DNA from: Rubrivivax sp.
GTDB lineage: Bacteria; Pseudomonadota; Gammaproteobacteria; Burkholderiales; Burkholderiaceae_C
DNA: 64,000 bases
Reading direction: 5' to 3'
Assembly (NCBI GenBank): GCA_016719535.1
Contig: JADJYX010000012.1
Coordinates: 62,001 to 126,000 of the forward strand
Positions 28,101 through 35,995 of the stretch are shown here, in pieces (position 1 is the stretch's first letter; each line of letters opens with the position of its first letter). The notes under the pieces were generated by a model. That model was given only the letters and a program-made list of their open reading frames with translations. It was not told the DNA's origin and did no database searches. The position numbers and the translations under genes are program-made.

Positions 28101-29112
28101 GTCCGACGACTACCTGGGCTCGACCGCCAGCAGCGGCCGGGTGGCGGTCGGCGCCAGCGCGGCCTTCGGCCGCATCGAGGTGCCGAGTGACATCGACGTC
28201 TTCGCCGTCAGCCTGTCTGCCGGGCAGCAGTACACCTTCGAGCTGTGGACGCCCGACACCAGCGGTCTGGCCGACCCCTACCTGGTGCTGCTGGGTGCCG
28301 ACGGCTCGCAGATGAGGACCGACGACGACACCGGCATCGGCCTCGATTCGCTGTTGACCTTCACCGCGCCAACCAGCAGCACCTACTACCTGGCCGCGAT
28401 GGACTACGACGTCGGCATTGGCGACTACTTCATCGAGGGTTACCTGCGCAACATGGTGCGCGGCAGTGCCGGCAAGGACAACCTGCAGGGGGGCAGCGGC
28501 CGCGATACCCTGGAAGGCGGGGCCGGCAACGACACCTTGCGCGGCGGCAGCGCCGACGACATCCTGCTAGGCGGCAGCGGCATCGACGTCGGCCGCTACG
28601 CGGGCGCCGTGGGCCACTATTTCCTGGAGAACATGGGCAGTGGCTGGGTCGTACGCGACCTGCGGGGCACCGAAGGCCGCGATCTCGCCTACGACGTCGA
28701 ACGCCTGCTGTTCGACGACGGCTACTGGGCGCTCGATCTCGACGGCGCCGCTGGCACCACGGCCAAGATCCTCGGAGCGGTGTTCGGTCCCACATCGGTC
28801 TACAACGAAGCCTATGTCGGCATTGGCCTGTCGCTGCTCGACGGCGGCATGGATGTGTCGACGCTGATGCAGCTGGCGCTGGACGCGCGGTTGGGCGCAG
28901 GCGCCCGCCCTGCCACCGTGGTCGACCTGCTCTACCAGAACCTGTTCGGCACCCTGCCCGACGCGGCAACGCGCCAGGACTACGTCGGGTGGATCACGTC
29001 GGGTGCCTACACCAACGTCAGCCTGGCACTGGCTGCCGCCGAGACCGAGTGGAACCTGCTCAACATCGACTTCACCGGCTTGGCGGAGCAGGGCCTCGGC
29101 TATGTAATCTGA
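25153..29112 (+). CDS. Serralysin-type RTX metalloprotease with Ig-like and PPC domains
   Basis: A 1319-residue protein without an N-terminal signal, as expected for type I secretion. The M10-type catalytic domain has the zinc motif HEIGHALGLNH (127-137) and the Met-turn VMSYF (Met161). RTX repeats lie at about 296-351 (GNDQLDGGAGDD) and 1102-1150 (GNDTLRGG). Three SwmA/Big_5-type Ig-like domains start near 403, 518 and 750 (each TLSPADN-like). Three PPC-like domains start near 634, 867 and 984 (DDFPYSADTPGVVNVGG). A DUF4214-like tail occupies about 1200-1319. The start is ATG after GAGGAG. No type I exporter genes are in the window. Calcium would fold it outside the cell. Its end overlaps the convergent ketopantoate-reductase-like gene by 13 bases. 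Confidence 0.88.
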   Translation: MASNWSLNQVLAQLDSGRKWSGSTITYAFPALASGLFSQGEAAGFRAVNPVQQSLITLALATWDELIPQGFAPGAVGSSHIEVGYTSTSIGYAHAYFPTNGSIYFNATEGSLVQTAVGEYGFQTFIHEIGHALGLNHMGDYNGDGNWSPSSYQDSVVLSVMSYFGPRNAAPNYSAEVMQADWVGPDGRIHSPQTPMVNDVLAIQTIYGLSSVTRTGNTVYGFNANAGGPTGNLYDFIVNPQPVLTLFDSGGFDTLDLSGWISPSRVDLRAGAYSSANEMTNNIAIAYNTVIEAAVGGGGNDEITGNAAGNRLVGNGGSDSLNGLDGDDVLDGGPGNDQLDGGAGDDTAIFAGAFSAYSISVTGNSVTLTSTVGGSDRAVGIERFQFADVTRTLAELAGGGPVDTTAPLVRTLSPADNSAAVAPGVNLVIGFSEPIKIGSGSVTIYNADGTVFRRIAVDDVTQVAVVGSTVTIDPAANLLAGRSYSVGWDPGAFTDLAGNRDAGLSGSTAWNFGTAATDTTPPTLLSLSPADDGSNVAAGANLVLRFDEAVVAGSGNITIRSGAQVLRSIAVGDTSQVQIAGGIVTVDPAVDLPAGSAISVTVDAGALRDSAGNAYVGWSSTTAWNFGTAAAVSDDFPYSADTPGVVNVGGQATSGRIEIGGDRDLFRVVLSAGQTYSFTLERSAGGLTDPYLTLWSSGLQLLAQDDDSAGTGNARIGYTPTTSGTYYLGVQDYQSSGTGAYTVRASVNDVQPPTVVARTPADDASAVTVGTDLVLSFSEAVFAGTGSIRLLSNDGAVLREIRADDTAAVRISGSTVTIDPGANLPAGTAFTVNVDAGSFRDAAGNAFAGIGGNAAWNFSTAAVSGADDFPMSVSTAGVVAVNGTPIGGRIDYADDGDLFRVALTAGVTYRFDLVSSLGSPVDPYLMLFGTLPEVDLIGYDDDGGPRPLDSQLFFTPSESGNYYLAAFDYAEAVGRYSLSAITPSDDYLGSTASSGRVAVGASAAFGRIEVPSDIDVFAVSLSAGQQYTFELWTPDTSGLADPYLVLLGADGSQMRTDDDTGIGLDSLLTFTAPTSSTYYLAAMDYDVGIGDYFIEGYLRNMVRGSAGKDNLQGGSGRDTLEGGAGNDTLRGGSADDILLGGSGIDVGRYAGAVGHYFLENMGSGWVVRDLRGTEGRDLAYDVERLLFDDGYWALDLDGAAGTTAKILGAVFGPTSVYNEAYVGIGLSLLDGGMDVSTLMQLALDARLGAGARPATVVDLLYQNLFGTLPDAATRQDYVGWITSGAYTNVSLALAAAETEWNLLNIDFTGLAEQGLGYVI

Positions 29113-30089
29113 TCCGGATAGAGCCCACGCACGCGTGCAAACAGCCTCGTCAGCCCCAGCAGCGCCGATACGTGCGGCGTGTCGATCCCGCTGCGGCGGC
29201 CCAGTTCCTGCACCGCGCCGACGATGCTGTCGAGCTCGATCGGCCGGCCGGCATCGACGTCCTGCAGCATCGAGGTGCGGAAGGCCCCGAGCCTGGCGGT
29301 GATGGCGTGGCGGTCCTCGGGCGTCTGCGCGATCGGGCAGCCGATGCGCTCGCCGATGGCCGCCGCCTCGCGCATGGCGCCGGAGCAGAAGGCACGCAGG
29401 TCGGGGTCGGCCAGGATGCGGTCGATGGTGGCACCGGTGATCGCACTCACCGGGTTCATCGTCAGGTTGCCCCACAGCTTGTACCAGATGTCGTAGCGCA
29501 CGTTGTCGGCATGCGTGACCTCGAAGCCGGCGTCGGACAGCAGATCGGCCACCGACTGCGCACGCACGCTGCGGCCGCCGCGCGGCTCGCCGACGATGAG
29601 CCCGTGGCCGCGCTGGTGCTGCACCAGACCCGGCTCGGGCTGTGCCGTGCTGGCATGCACCACGCAACCGATCACCTGGTCGCCCGGCAGCGCGGCCGCG
29701 ATGCCGCCGCCCGGATCCACGCTCTGCAGCGGCGCATCGCCGAGCGCGGGCACGCCCTGGCCGAACCACCAGGGCACACCGTTCATCGCCGGCAGCAGCA
29801 GCGTGTGCGGGCCGATCAGCGGTGCCAGCGTGGGCGCCAGCGCGGGCAGCGCCGGGCCCTTGACGGCAATCACCACCAGGTCCTGCACGCCCAGCTCGGC
29901 CGCGCTGGCGGCGGCCCTGGCCGGAGCCTGCAGCAAGGCGCCGTCCATCTGCAGCCGCCAGCCCTGCACCTGCAGCGCCTGCAGGGTGGCGCCGCGCGCC
30001 AGCGCGCTGACCCGAGCGCGACCGGCCCGCGCCAGCCGGCAACCGATGAAGCCGCCGATCGCGCCGGCCCCGACGATGCACGCCTTCAT
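29100..30089 (-). CDS. Ketopantoate reductase family (ApbA/PanE) protein
   Basis: A 329-residue NADP-dependent oxidoreductase. The Rossmann motif GAGAIGGFIG (about 7-16), VIAVKGPAL, and the catalytic region YDIWYKLWGNLTMNP with the conserved Lys and Asn are all seen. The family reduces 2-dehydropantoate in pantothenate synthesis, but many members act on other 2-oxo acids and genomes often hold several. With no pantothenate genes nearby, the true substrate is uncertain. The ATG at 30089 begins the Rossmann fold; the open frame upstream has no conserved content. Confidence 0.82.
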   Translation of the reverse strand: MKACIVGAGAIGGFIGCRLARAGRARVSALARGATLQALQVQGWRLQMDGALLQAPARAAASAAELGVQDLVVIAVKGPALPALAPTLAPLIGPHTLLLPAMNGVPWWFGQGVPALGDAPLQSVDPGGGIAAALPGDQVIGCVVHASTAQPEPGLVQHQRGHGLIVGEPRGGRSVRAQSVADLLSDAGFEVTHADNVRYDIWYKLWGNLTMNPVSAITGATIDRILADPDLRAFCSGAMREAAAIGERIGCPIAQTPEDRHAITARLGAFRTSMLQDVDAGRPIELDSIVGAVQELGRRSGIDTPHVSALLGLTRLFARVRGLYPDQIT

Positions 30090-30258
30090 GTTGTCTCGCT
30101 TTCTGCTTGGCTGCGGCCCGCGCCGATGCGCGCCGGCTTCGTCGGCAAGTCTCGCATGCGGGCCGGCGCCGGGCCTGGCTGCCCCGGCGTGGGGCTCGAT
30201 TTCTGCCGCGCACGCTCCTAGCATCGCCGTCGACGCACCACGCACACGCCCCCTGCCG

Positions 30259-31920
30259 ATGTCCAAGCCCGCCCGTTCGCCCGTGCTGATCGCCCTGGCC
30301 AGTCTGCCGCTGCTGCTGGCCTGCACGCCGCTGGCCCGCGAGGCCGGGCCGGACGCCACCAGCCCGACCGCGGCCGGGGCCCGCACCCGCTGCAGTGCCA
30401 TGGCCGCCGTGCAGGCCGACCGCCTGCGCATCACCACCGCCGAATGGGTCGAGGCCGGCCAGCGGCGCGCGCGCGACCCGCAGGCGGCGCGCGAAGTCGG
30501 TGACCCGCTGCCCGCCCACTGCCTGCTGCGCGGGCGGCTGGACGAGCGCATCGGCACCGACGGCGAGCCCTACCACACCGGCTTCGAATTGCGGCTGCCC
30601 GCCGCCGGAAACGGCCGCCTGCTGTACCAGGGCGGTGGCGGCAACGACGGCGTGCTGCAGATGGCGGTGGGCCGCAACACCGGCGCGCAGGGCTGGGCCG
30701 ACAACGGCCTGCAGCGCGGCTTCGCTGCCGTCAGCACCGACGCCGGGCACCAGTCGCCGTCGCCGCTGTTCGGGCTGGACCCGCAGGCGCGCGAGGAACA
30801 TGCCTGGCGCGCGCACTGGCGCACCGCCACCACGGCACGCCTGCTGTTCGAGCGCTTCTACGGCCGCGCGCCGCAGCGCAGCTATTTCATCGGCTGCTCG
30901 GGCGGCGGCCGCCAGGGCATGATGTTCACGCAACGATTCCCGGAGCTGTTCGACGGCGTGATCGCGCAGGCGCCGGCGATGCGCGTCAGCCAGGGCGCGA
31001 CCATCGCCGCCGCGTGGACGGTGCAGAAGCTGCTGGCCGTGGCTGCGCCCGACGCCAGCGGCTACCGCCACCTGGCCACGGCACTCGGCGACGCCCAGTT
31101 GCAGCGCGTGGCGCAGGAGGTGCTGGACCGCTGTGATGCCGCCGACGGCCTCGTCGACGGCCTCGTCGCCGAGACCGCGCTGTGCCGCATCGACCCGCGC
31201 CGCCTGGTCTGCCCGGCCGGCGGCGACGGTTGCCTGAGCCCGGCGCAGGCGCAGGCGCTGACCGCCGTGATGGCCGGCCCCTTCAACCGCGACGGCCGTC
31301 GGCTCTATTTCCCCTGGCCCTGGGACCCGGGCATCGCCGCCCCGGGCTGGCGCGCCTGGACGCTGGGCAGCGCGACACGCGGCGAACCGGATGCGCGCCA
31401 CGTCACCCTGATGTCGGGTGCGCTGGGCTTCGAATTCACGACCCCGCCCGACCCCACGCTGACGGTGCTGAATTTCGACTTCGAACGCGACCCGCTGCGG
31501 CTGGAGCCGTTCCACCGCGTCTACGGCACCGCCGACGATGTGCTGCTGAAGGGCTTTCGCGAGCGCGGCGGCAAGCTGCTGCTGGTGCACGGCATGGCCG
31601 ACCCGATCTTCTCGGCTCTCGAGACCGTGGACTACCAGCAGCGCGTCGACGCCGCCCATGGCGCTGCGGCGGCATCGCGTTTCGTGCGCACCTTCCTCGT
31701 GCCGGGCATGAACCACTGCGCCGGCGGCCCGGCCACCGATGCCTTCGACGGCCTCGCCGCGATCGTCGACTGGGTCGAGCAGGGCCGGGCCCCGGAGCGG
31801 ATCGTGGCGCGCGCAACGAGCCGGCTGCCCGGCCTTGCACGGCCCTTGTGTCCCTATCCGAAGATCGCGCGCTACCGCGGCGGCGACACCGCCAGCGCCG
31901 ACAGCTTCGCCTGCCGCTGA
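30259..31920 (+). CDS. Tannase/feruloyl esterase family lipoprotein
   Basis: A 553-residue esterase with a lipoprotein signal (hydrophobic stretch ending LLLAC, Cys22). The tannase-family catalytic pattern is complete: GCSGGG with Ser214, Asp448 in HGMADPIF, and His486 in MNHCAGG. The Cys before the Ser and the Cys after the His are the pair known to form a disulfide bridge in this family. Substrates are esters of aromatic acids such as gallate or ferulate, or related esters. It would act outside the inner membrane. It stands alone between a reductase and the tonB operon. Confidence 0.87.
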   Translation: MSKPARSPVLIALASLPLLLACTPLAREAGPDATSPTAAGARTRCSAMAAVQADRLRITTAEWVEAGQRRARDPQAAREVGDPLPAHCLLRGRLDERIGTDGEPYHTGFELRLPAAGNGRLLYQGGGGNDGVLQMAVGRNTGAQGWADNGLQRGFAAVSTDAGHQSPSPLFGLDPQAREEHAWRAHWRTATTARLLFERFYGRAPQRSYFIGCSGGGRQGMMFTQRFPELFDGVIAQAPAMRVSQGATIAAAWTVQKLLAVAAPDASGYRHLATALGDAQLQRVAQEVLDRCDAADGLVDGLVAETALCRIDPRRLVCPAGGDGCLSPAQAQALTAVMAGPFNRDGRRLYFPWPWDPGIAAPGWRAWTLGSATRGEPDARHVTLMSGALGFEFTTPPDPTLTVLNFDFERDPLRLEPFHRVYGTADDVLLKGFRERGGKLLLVHGMADPIFSALETVDYQQRVDAAHGAAAASRFVRTFLVPGMNHCAGGPATDAFDGLAAIVDWVEQGRAPERIVARATSRLPGLARPLCPYPKIARYRGGDTASADSFACR

Positions 31921-31942
31921 CACAGGCCGCGCCGCGCCGCGA

Positions 31943-31995
31943 CCCCTCCCTTGGGGGGGCGCCAGGCCCTGGCGATCGGGTGCTTCCCCGAGGGC
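31943..31995. repeat. CCCCTTGGGG-type intergenic repeat, copy 3
   Basis: CCCTCCCTTGGGGGGG, then an internal GCCAGGCCCTGGC palindrome, then TTCCCCGAGGG. The outer parts match the copy at 8228. It may act as a hairpin after the esterase gene. Downstream, TATAGT at 32014-32019 is a possible -10 box for tonB. Confidence 0.5.
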
Positions 31996-32126
31996 CGAGC
32001 GAATCATTGCGGGTATAGTCCGCGGCTTTTCGGCTGCAGGCCGCGGGCGCTCACGAGGCCCCCGAACAACTCGAAAACGATGTGCGCAGCCCACGCGGCG
32101 GCCAGCATCCGGAGGTTTGACGCACC

Positions 32127-32831
32127 GTGGATTTCGCCCAGCAACAACGCAACCCGGGCAAGCATGTGGTGGGCATCGGCATCGTCATCGCGATGCACGT
32201 GCTGCTCGCCTGGGCCCTGGTTACCGGCCTCGCCCAGCGCATGGTCGAGGTGATCAAGGCGCCGATCGAGACCAAGATCATCGAGGAGGTCAAGCCGCCT
32301 CCGCCGCCGCCGCCCGAGAACCTGCCGCCGCCGCCCAAGTTTGCGCCGCCGCCGCCGTCGTTCGTGCCGCCGCCCGAGGTGGTCGTCAACCCGCCACCGA
32401 CGCCGGCGCCCGCGATCACCACCACCACCGTGGCGCCGCCGCCGGCGCCGGTGACGATCGCGCCGCCGCCTCCGCCCGTGGTCGCACCGCCTGCACCGCC
32501 CGCGCCGCCGCCGGCGCCGCCGCGCGTGGCCGCGCGGCCGGCGATCGCCAATGTGCAGGCCTGCGCGCCCAGCGGTGACGACTACCCCGCCGCGGCGCGC
32601 CGCGCCGAGGCCACCGGCACGACCAAGGTGCGCTTCAACGTCGGCGCCGACGGCAGGCTCGCCGGCTCTCCCGAGGTGGTGCGCAGTGCCGGGCCGACGC
32701 GCGAGCACAAGATGCTCGACCGCATCGCCGTGTCCAAGCTCGGAGAGTGCAGCTTCACCGCGGGCCGCGACGAGACCGGCAAGCCGGTCGGCGGTTCGTT
32801 CGAAGTCGATTACGTCTGGAAGCTCGAGTAA
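32127..32831 (+). CDS. tonB: TonB energy transducer
   Basis: A 234-residue protein starting at GTG after GGAGG (32111-32115). It has a single N-terminal membrane helix (about 14-36), a Pro-rich spacer spanning the periplasm (about 53-133) and a C-terminal TonB domain with DYPAAARRAEATGTTKVRFN. Two Cys (in NVQACAPS and LGECSF) could form a disulfide in that domain. It couples the proton gradient, through ExbB-ExbD encoded next, to outer-membrane receptors. No receptor gene is in the window, so the transported substrate is unknown. Confidence 0.9.
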   Translation: MDFAQQQRNPGKHVVGIGIVIAMHVLLAWALVTGLAQRMVEVIKAPIETKIIEEVKPPPPPPPENLPPPPKFAPPPPSFVPPPEVVVNPPPTPAPAITTTTVAPPPAPVTIAPPPPPVVAPPAPPAPPPAPPRVAARPAIANVQACAPSGDDYPAAARRAEATGTTKVRFNVGADGRLAGSPEVVRSAGPTREHKMLDRIAVSKLGECSFTAGRDETGKPVGGSFEVDYVWKLE

Positions 32832-32934
32832 GCACGCGGGCCCTTCCTTGTTGCAACGAGGCGGTCACCGCCGCCATCCCGTCGCCTTCCCATCCAGCGC
32901 CAGCAAGCCAGCGCGCTGACCTCACGGAGTCAAC

Positions 32935-33780
32935 ATGTTCTCGTCCCATGCTCTTCGCGCCTCGCTCGGGGCCGCTCTGATCGCCGCCGTGGCCCTGCTC
33001 GGCGCCAGCCCCACGGCCGCGCTGGCCCAGGCTGCATCGGAACCGGCCGCGCAGGCCGCCCCCGCCGCTCCGCCGGCGGCTCCCGCGCCGGCCGCACCCG
33101 CCGCCGCCGTGAGCGAGGAAGCGGTCGAGAACCCGTACGGCCTGCAGGCGCTGTGGGCGCAGGGCGACTTCGTCGCCAAGGGCACGCTGGTCATCATGCT
33201 CATCATGTCGATGGGCAGCTGGTACATCATCTTCACCAAGCTGTTCGAGCAGCGCCAGATGCTCAAGAGCGCCGAAGCGGGCGCCGACGCCTTCTGGAAG
33301 GCCAGTTCGGTGAAGGCCGGCCTGACCGCGCTGGAAGAAGGCTCGGCCTTCCGCTATGTCGCCGAAGCCGGCATCAAGGCCAACGACCACCACGAAGGCA
33401 CGATGGTCGAGAGCATCGACAAGCACACCTGGATCGGCATGAGCGTCGACCGCGCCGTCGGCAGCGTGCAGGGCCGGCTGACCGACGGTCTCGCCTTCCT
33501 GGCCACCGTGGGTTCGACCGCGCCCTTCGTCGGCCTCTTCGGCACCGTCTGGGGCATCTACAACGCGCTCGTCAAGATCGGCATCAGCGGCCAGGCCTCG
33601 ATCGACAAGGTGGCCGGCCCGGTGGGCGAGGCGCTGATCATGACCGCCATCGGCCTGGCCGTCGCGGTGCCCGCGGTGATGGGCTACAACTGGCTGATCC
33701 GCCGCAACAAGGCGGTGATGGACCGCGTCAAGGCCTTCAGCGGCGACCTGCACAACGTGCTGATCGCCGGCAAGCGCTGA
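32935..33780 (+). CDS. exbB: ExbB proton-channel subunit
   Basis: A 281-residue MotA/TolQ/ExbB protein. It has a cleavable-looking signal (MFSSHALRASLGAALIAAVA, cut near ALAQ) and an Ala/Pro-rich periplasmic stretch. A first helix near LVIMLIMSMGSWYIIF and the paired C-terminal helices (LATVGSTAPFVGLFGTVWG, and ALIMTAIGLAVAVPAVMGYN) follow. The extra signal and Ala/Pro stretch are typical of the longer ExbB form. It forms a pentameric channel with ExbD. Confidence 0.92.
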   Translation: MFSSHALRASLGAALIAAVALLGASPTAALAQAASEPAAQAAPAAPPAAPAPAAPAAAVSEEAVENPYGLQALWAQGDFVAKGTLVIMLIMSMGSWYIIFTKLFEQRQMLKSAEAGADAFWKASSVKAGLTALEEGSAFRYVAEAGIKANDHHEGTMVESIDKHTWIGMSVDRAVGSVQGRLTDGLAFLATVGSTAPFVGLFGTVWGIYNALVKIGISGQASIDKVAGPVGEALIMTAIGLAVAVPAVMGYNWLIRRNKAVMDRVKAFSGDLHNVLIAGKR

Positions 33781-33811
33781 TCATCGCCTCCTGCCTTCGA
33801 GGCGCACGCAC

Positions 33812-34255
33812 ATGGCCATGAACGTAGGCTCCCCCGACGACGGCGGGGAAGAGCAGCTCAACAACACCATCAACACCACGCCGCTGGTGGACGTGATGCT
33901 GGTGCTGCTGATCATCTTCCTGATCACCATCCCGGTGGTCACGCAGACGATCAAGCTCGAGCTGCCCAAGGAGCGCAACCTGCCCACGCAGACCAAGCCC
34001 GAGAACATCGTCATCGCGGTCAACCGCGACGGCGAGGTCTACTGGGGCCTGGAGCGCATGCCCGACAACGAGGCCCTGGTCAACCGGCTCAAGCTCGAAG
34101 CCGTGAAGGAGCCGCAGCCCGAGGTGCACATCCGCGGCGACAACGAGGTGCGCTACGAATCGGTCGGCCGCGTGGTGGTGGCCTGCCAGCGCGCCGGCAT
34201 CTTCAAGGTCGGCTTCATCACCGAGCCGCCGGCGGGCACCACCGCCAGCCGCTGA
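33812..34255 (+). CDS. exbD: ExbD, first copy
   Basis: A 147-residue protein with one membrane helix (about residues 27-47), whose Asp in NTTPLVDVMLVLLIIF is the proton-carrying residue of the family. A periplasmic domain follows (EVHIRGDNEVRYESVGRVV). It lies 31 bases after exbB and is followed by a second exbD, as in xanthomonads, where only one copy is needed for iron uptake and the other has a special role. Confidence 0.92.
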   Translation: MAMNVGSPDDGGEEQLNNTINTTPLVDVMLVLLIIFLITIPVVTQTIKLELPKERNLPTQTKPENIVIAVNRDGEVYWGLERMPDNEALVNRLKLEAVKEPQPEVHIRGDNEVRYESVGRVVVACQRAGIFKVGFITEPPAGTTASR

Positions 34256-34271
34256 TCGAGGAGCACACACC

Positions 34272-34706
34272 ATGGCAATGAATGTCGGCTCCGGCGGGGG
34301 CGAAGAGGCCGGTGACGTGATGGTGGACATCAACACCACGCCGCTCATCGACGTGATGCTGGTGCTGCTGATCATGTTCATCATCACCATCCCGATCCAG
34401 ACGCATGCGGTGAAGATGAACATGCCGGTGCCCAACAACGCGGCGCCGCCGCCCACACCGCCCACCATCATCCGCATCGACCTCGATTTCGACGGCACCA
34501 TCGGCTGGAACGGCGAGATCATCCCCGACCGCGCCACGCTGGAGTCGCGGCTGCAGCAGGTGGCTGCCGAGCCCGACCAGCCCGAGGTGCACCTGCGTCC
34601 GAACAAGCTCGTCACCTACAAGCATGTTGCGATGGTGATGGCCTCGGCGCAGCGCCTGGGCGTGACCAAGATCGGCATCGTCGGGAACGAACAATTCCTG
34701 AACTGA
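34272..34706 (+). CDS. exbD: ExbD, second copy
   Basis: A 144-residue ExbD paralogue with the same helix and Asp (NTTPLIDVMLVLLIMF) but a different periplasmic part, with IRIDLDFDGTIGWNGEII. It is 16 bases after the first exbD and clearly in the same operon. The two copies differ enough that hetero-assembly or distinct partners is possible. Confidence 0.92.
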   Translation: MAMNVGSGGGEEAGDVMVDINTTPLIDVMLVLLIMFIITIPIQTHAVKMNMPVPNNAAPPPTPPTIIRIDLDFDGTIGWNGEIIPDRATLESRLQQVAAEPDQPEVHLRPNKLVTYKHVAMVMASAQRLGVTKIGIVGNEQFLN

Positions 34707-34726
34707 TCAACCGCCACATCCCCTGT

Positions 34727-34764
34727 CCGGGGATCGGCCTGCCCGCGCAGCCGGTCCCCGGTTT
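34727..34764 (+). terminator. Hairpin between exbD2 and the TPR gene
   Basis: CCGGGGATCGGC pairs with GCCGGTCCCCGG across an 11-base loop, with one wobble, and TTT follows. The short T run suggests attenuation or partial termination after the exbD genes rather than a full stop. Confidence 0.5.
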
Positions 34765-34795
34765 GCATGCTGGCCGTATCGAGGAAGCCAACCCG

Positions 34796-35995
34796 ATGAA
34801 GACGCTGCGCGCCCTCACCCTCTCCGTCATCGCCGTCGCCTGCATGGCCACCGCGCACGCACAGGGCCTGCGGCCCGAAGTCGGCAAGCCGCTGCAGCAA
34901 GCCAGTGACTACCTGCGCCAGGGCAAGGCCCGCGAAGCGCTGGCGAAGGCGCGCGAGGCCGATGCCGTGGGCGGCAAGACCGCGACCGAGCAGCTGACCA
35001 TCGACCGCATGAAGGCCGCCGCCGCGCAGCGCGCGGGCGACATGGGCACCGCGATCGCGGCGCTGGAGGCCATCGCACCCAGGGTCGGCGGCGCTGAAGC
35101 CGGCCAGGTCGCCGAGCAGCTGGCTGCTGCCTATGCGCAGCAGCGCAACAACGCCCGGGCCACCGAGTGGATGAACAAGGCCATCGCCGCCGGCAACAAC
35201 AGCGCCACCATCAGGCAGTTGCAGGCCTACCTGCAAAGCGCCAGCGGCGACTATGCCGCCATCGCGCGCGATGCCGGTGCCGCCGTCGCTGCCGCCGAGC
35301 AGGCCGGCCGCCGACCGGATGAAGGCGACCTGCTGCGGCTGGCCGACGCGCAGCAGCGCACCGGCAACAACGCCGGCTACAGCATCACGCTGGAAAAGCT
35401 GCTGACCTGGTACCCGAAGAGGGACTACTGGAATGCCCACCTCGGCCGTCTGCCGCGCAAGCCCGGCTTTGGCGACCGCTTCGCGCTCGACGTCATGCGG
35501 CTGCGCCTGGCCAGCGGCACGCTGACCCGGACCGAGGAATTCATGGAGATGGCGCAGCTGGCGCTGCAGGCCGGGCTGCCGGCCGAGGGCCGCCGCATCG
35601 TCGAGCAGGGCTACAAGGCCGGCGCGCTCGGCACCGGCCCCGAGGCCGCGCGCCACCAGCGCCTGAAGGACCTGGCGGTCAGGCAGGAAGCCGAGCAGAA
35701 GACTGCCCTCGCCGGCCAGGCCAGCGAGGCCGGCAGCGCGAAGTCCGGCGACGACCTCGTCAAGGTCGGCCAGGCCTACGTATCGCTGGGCGAGGTCGAC
35801 AAGGGGCTGGCCCTGATCGAGCAAGGCATCGCCAGGGGCGGCCTGAAGCGCCCCGACGACGCCAGGCTGCGCCTGGGCATGGCGCAGTTGCAGTCGGCCG
35901 CCCACAAGGGCAAGGCAGCGGCCACGCTGCGCGGCATCAAGGGCACCGACGGCGTGGCCGACATCGCCCGCCTGTGGCTGGTGCTGAACGGATGA
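34796..35995 (+). CDS. Periplasmic TPR-repeat protein of the tonB operon
   Basis: The 399-residue protein has a signal peptide (MKTLRALTLSVIAVACMATA, cut after AHA). The mature chain is helical with TPR-like pairs such as ALAKAREADAVGGKTATEQL and DDLVKVGQAYVSLGEVDKGL. Similar periplasmic TPR proteins encoded after exbBD have been linked to TonB-complex function in some bacteria, which is weak support for the same role here. The MBL-fold gene overlaps its stop by ATGA, yet seems functionally unrelated. Confidence 0.7.
   Translation: MKTLRALTLSVIAVACMATAHAQGLRPEVGKPLQQASDYLRQGKAREALAKAREADAVGGKTATEQLTIDRMKAAAAQRAGDMGTAIAALEAIAPRVGGAEAGQVAEQLAAAYAQQRNNARATEWMNKAIAAGNNSATIRQLQAYLQSASGDYAAIARDAGAAVAAAEQAGRRPDEGDLLRLADAQQRTGNNAGYSITLEKLLTWYPKRDYWNAHLGRLPRKPGFGDRFALDVMRLRLASGTLTRTEEFMEMAQLALQAGLPAEGRRIVEQGYKAGALGTGPEAARHQRLKDLAVRQEAEQKTALAGQASEAGSAKSGDDLVKVGQAYVSLGEVDKGLALIEQGIARGGLKRPDDARLRLGMAQLQSAAHKGKAAATLRGIKGTDGVADIARLWLVLNG

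Noticed and set aside
31996..32030. Possible Fur box upstream of tonB
   Set aside because: GAATCATT near 32001 resembles half a Fur site, but no second half is present; too weak to call despite the expected regulation.
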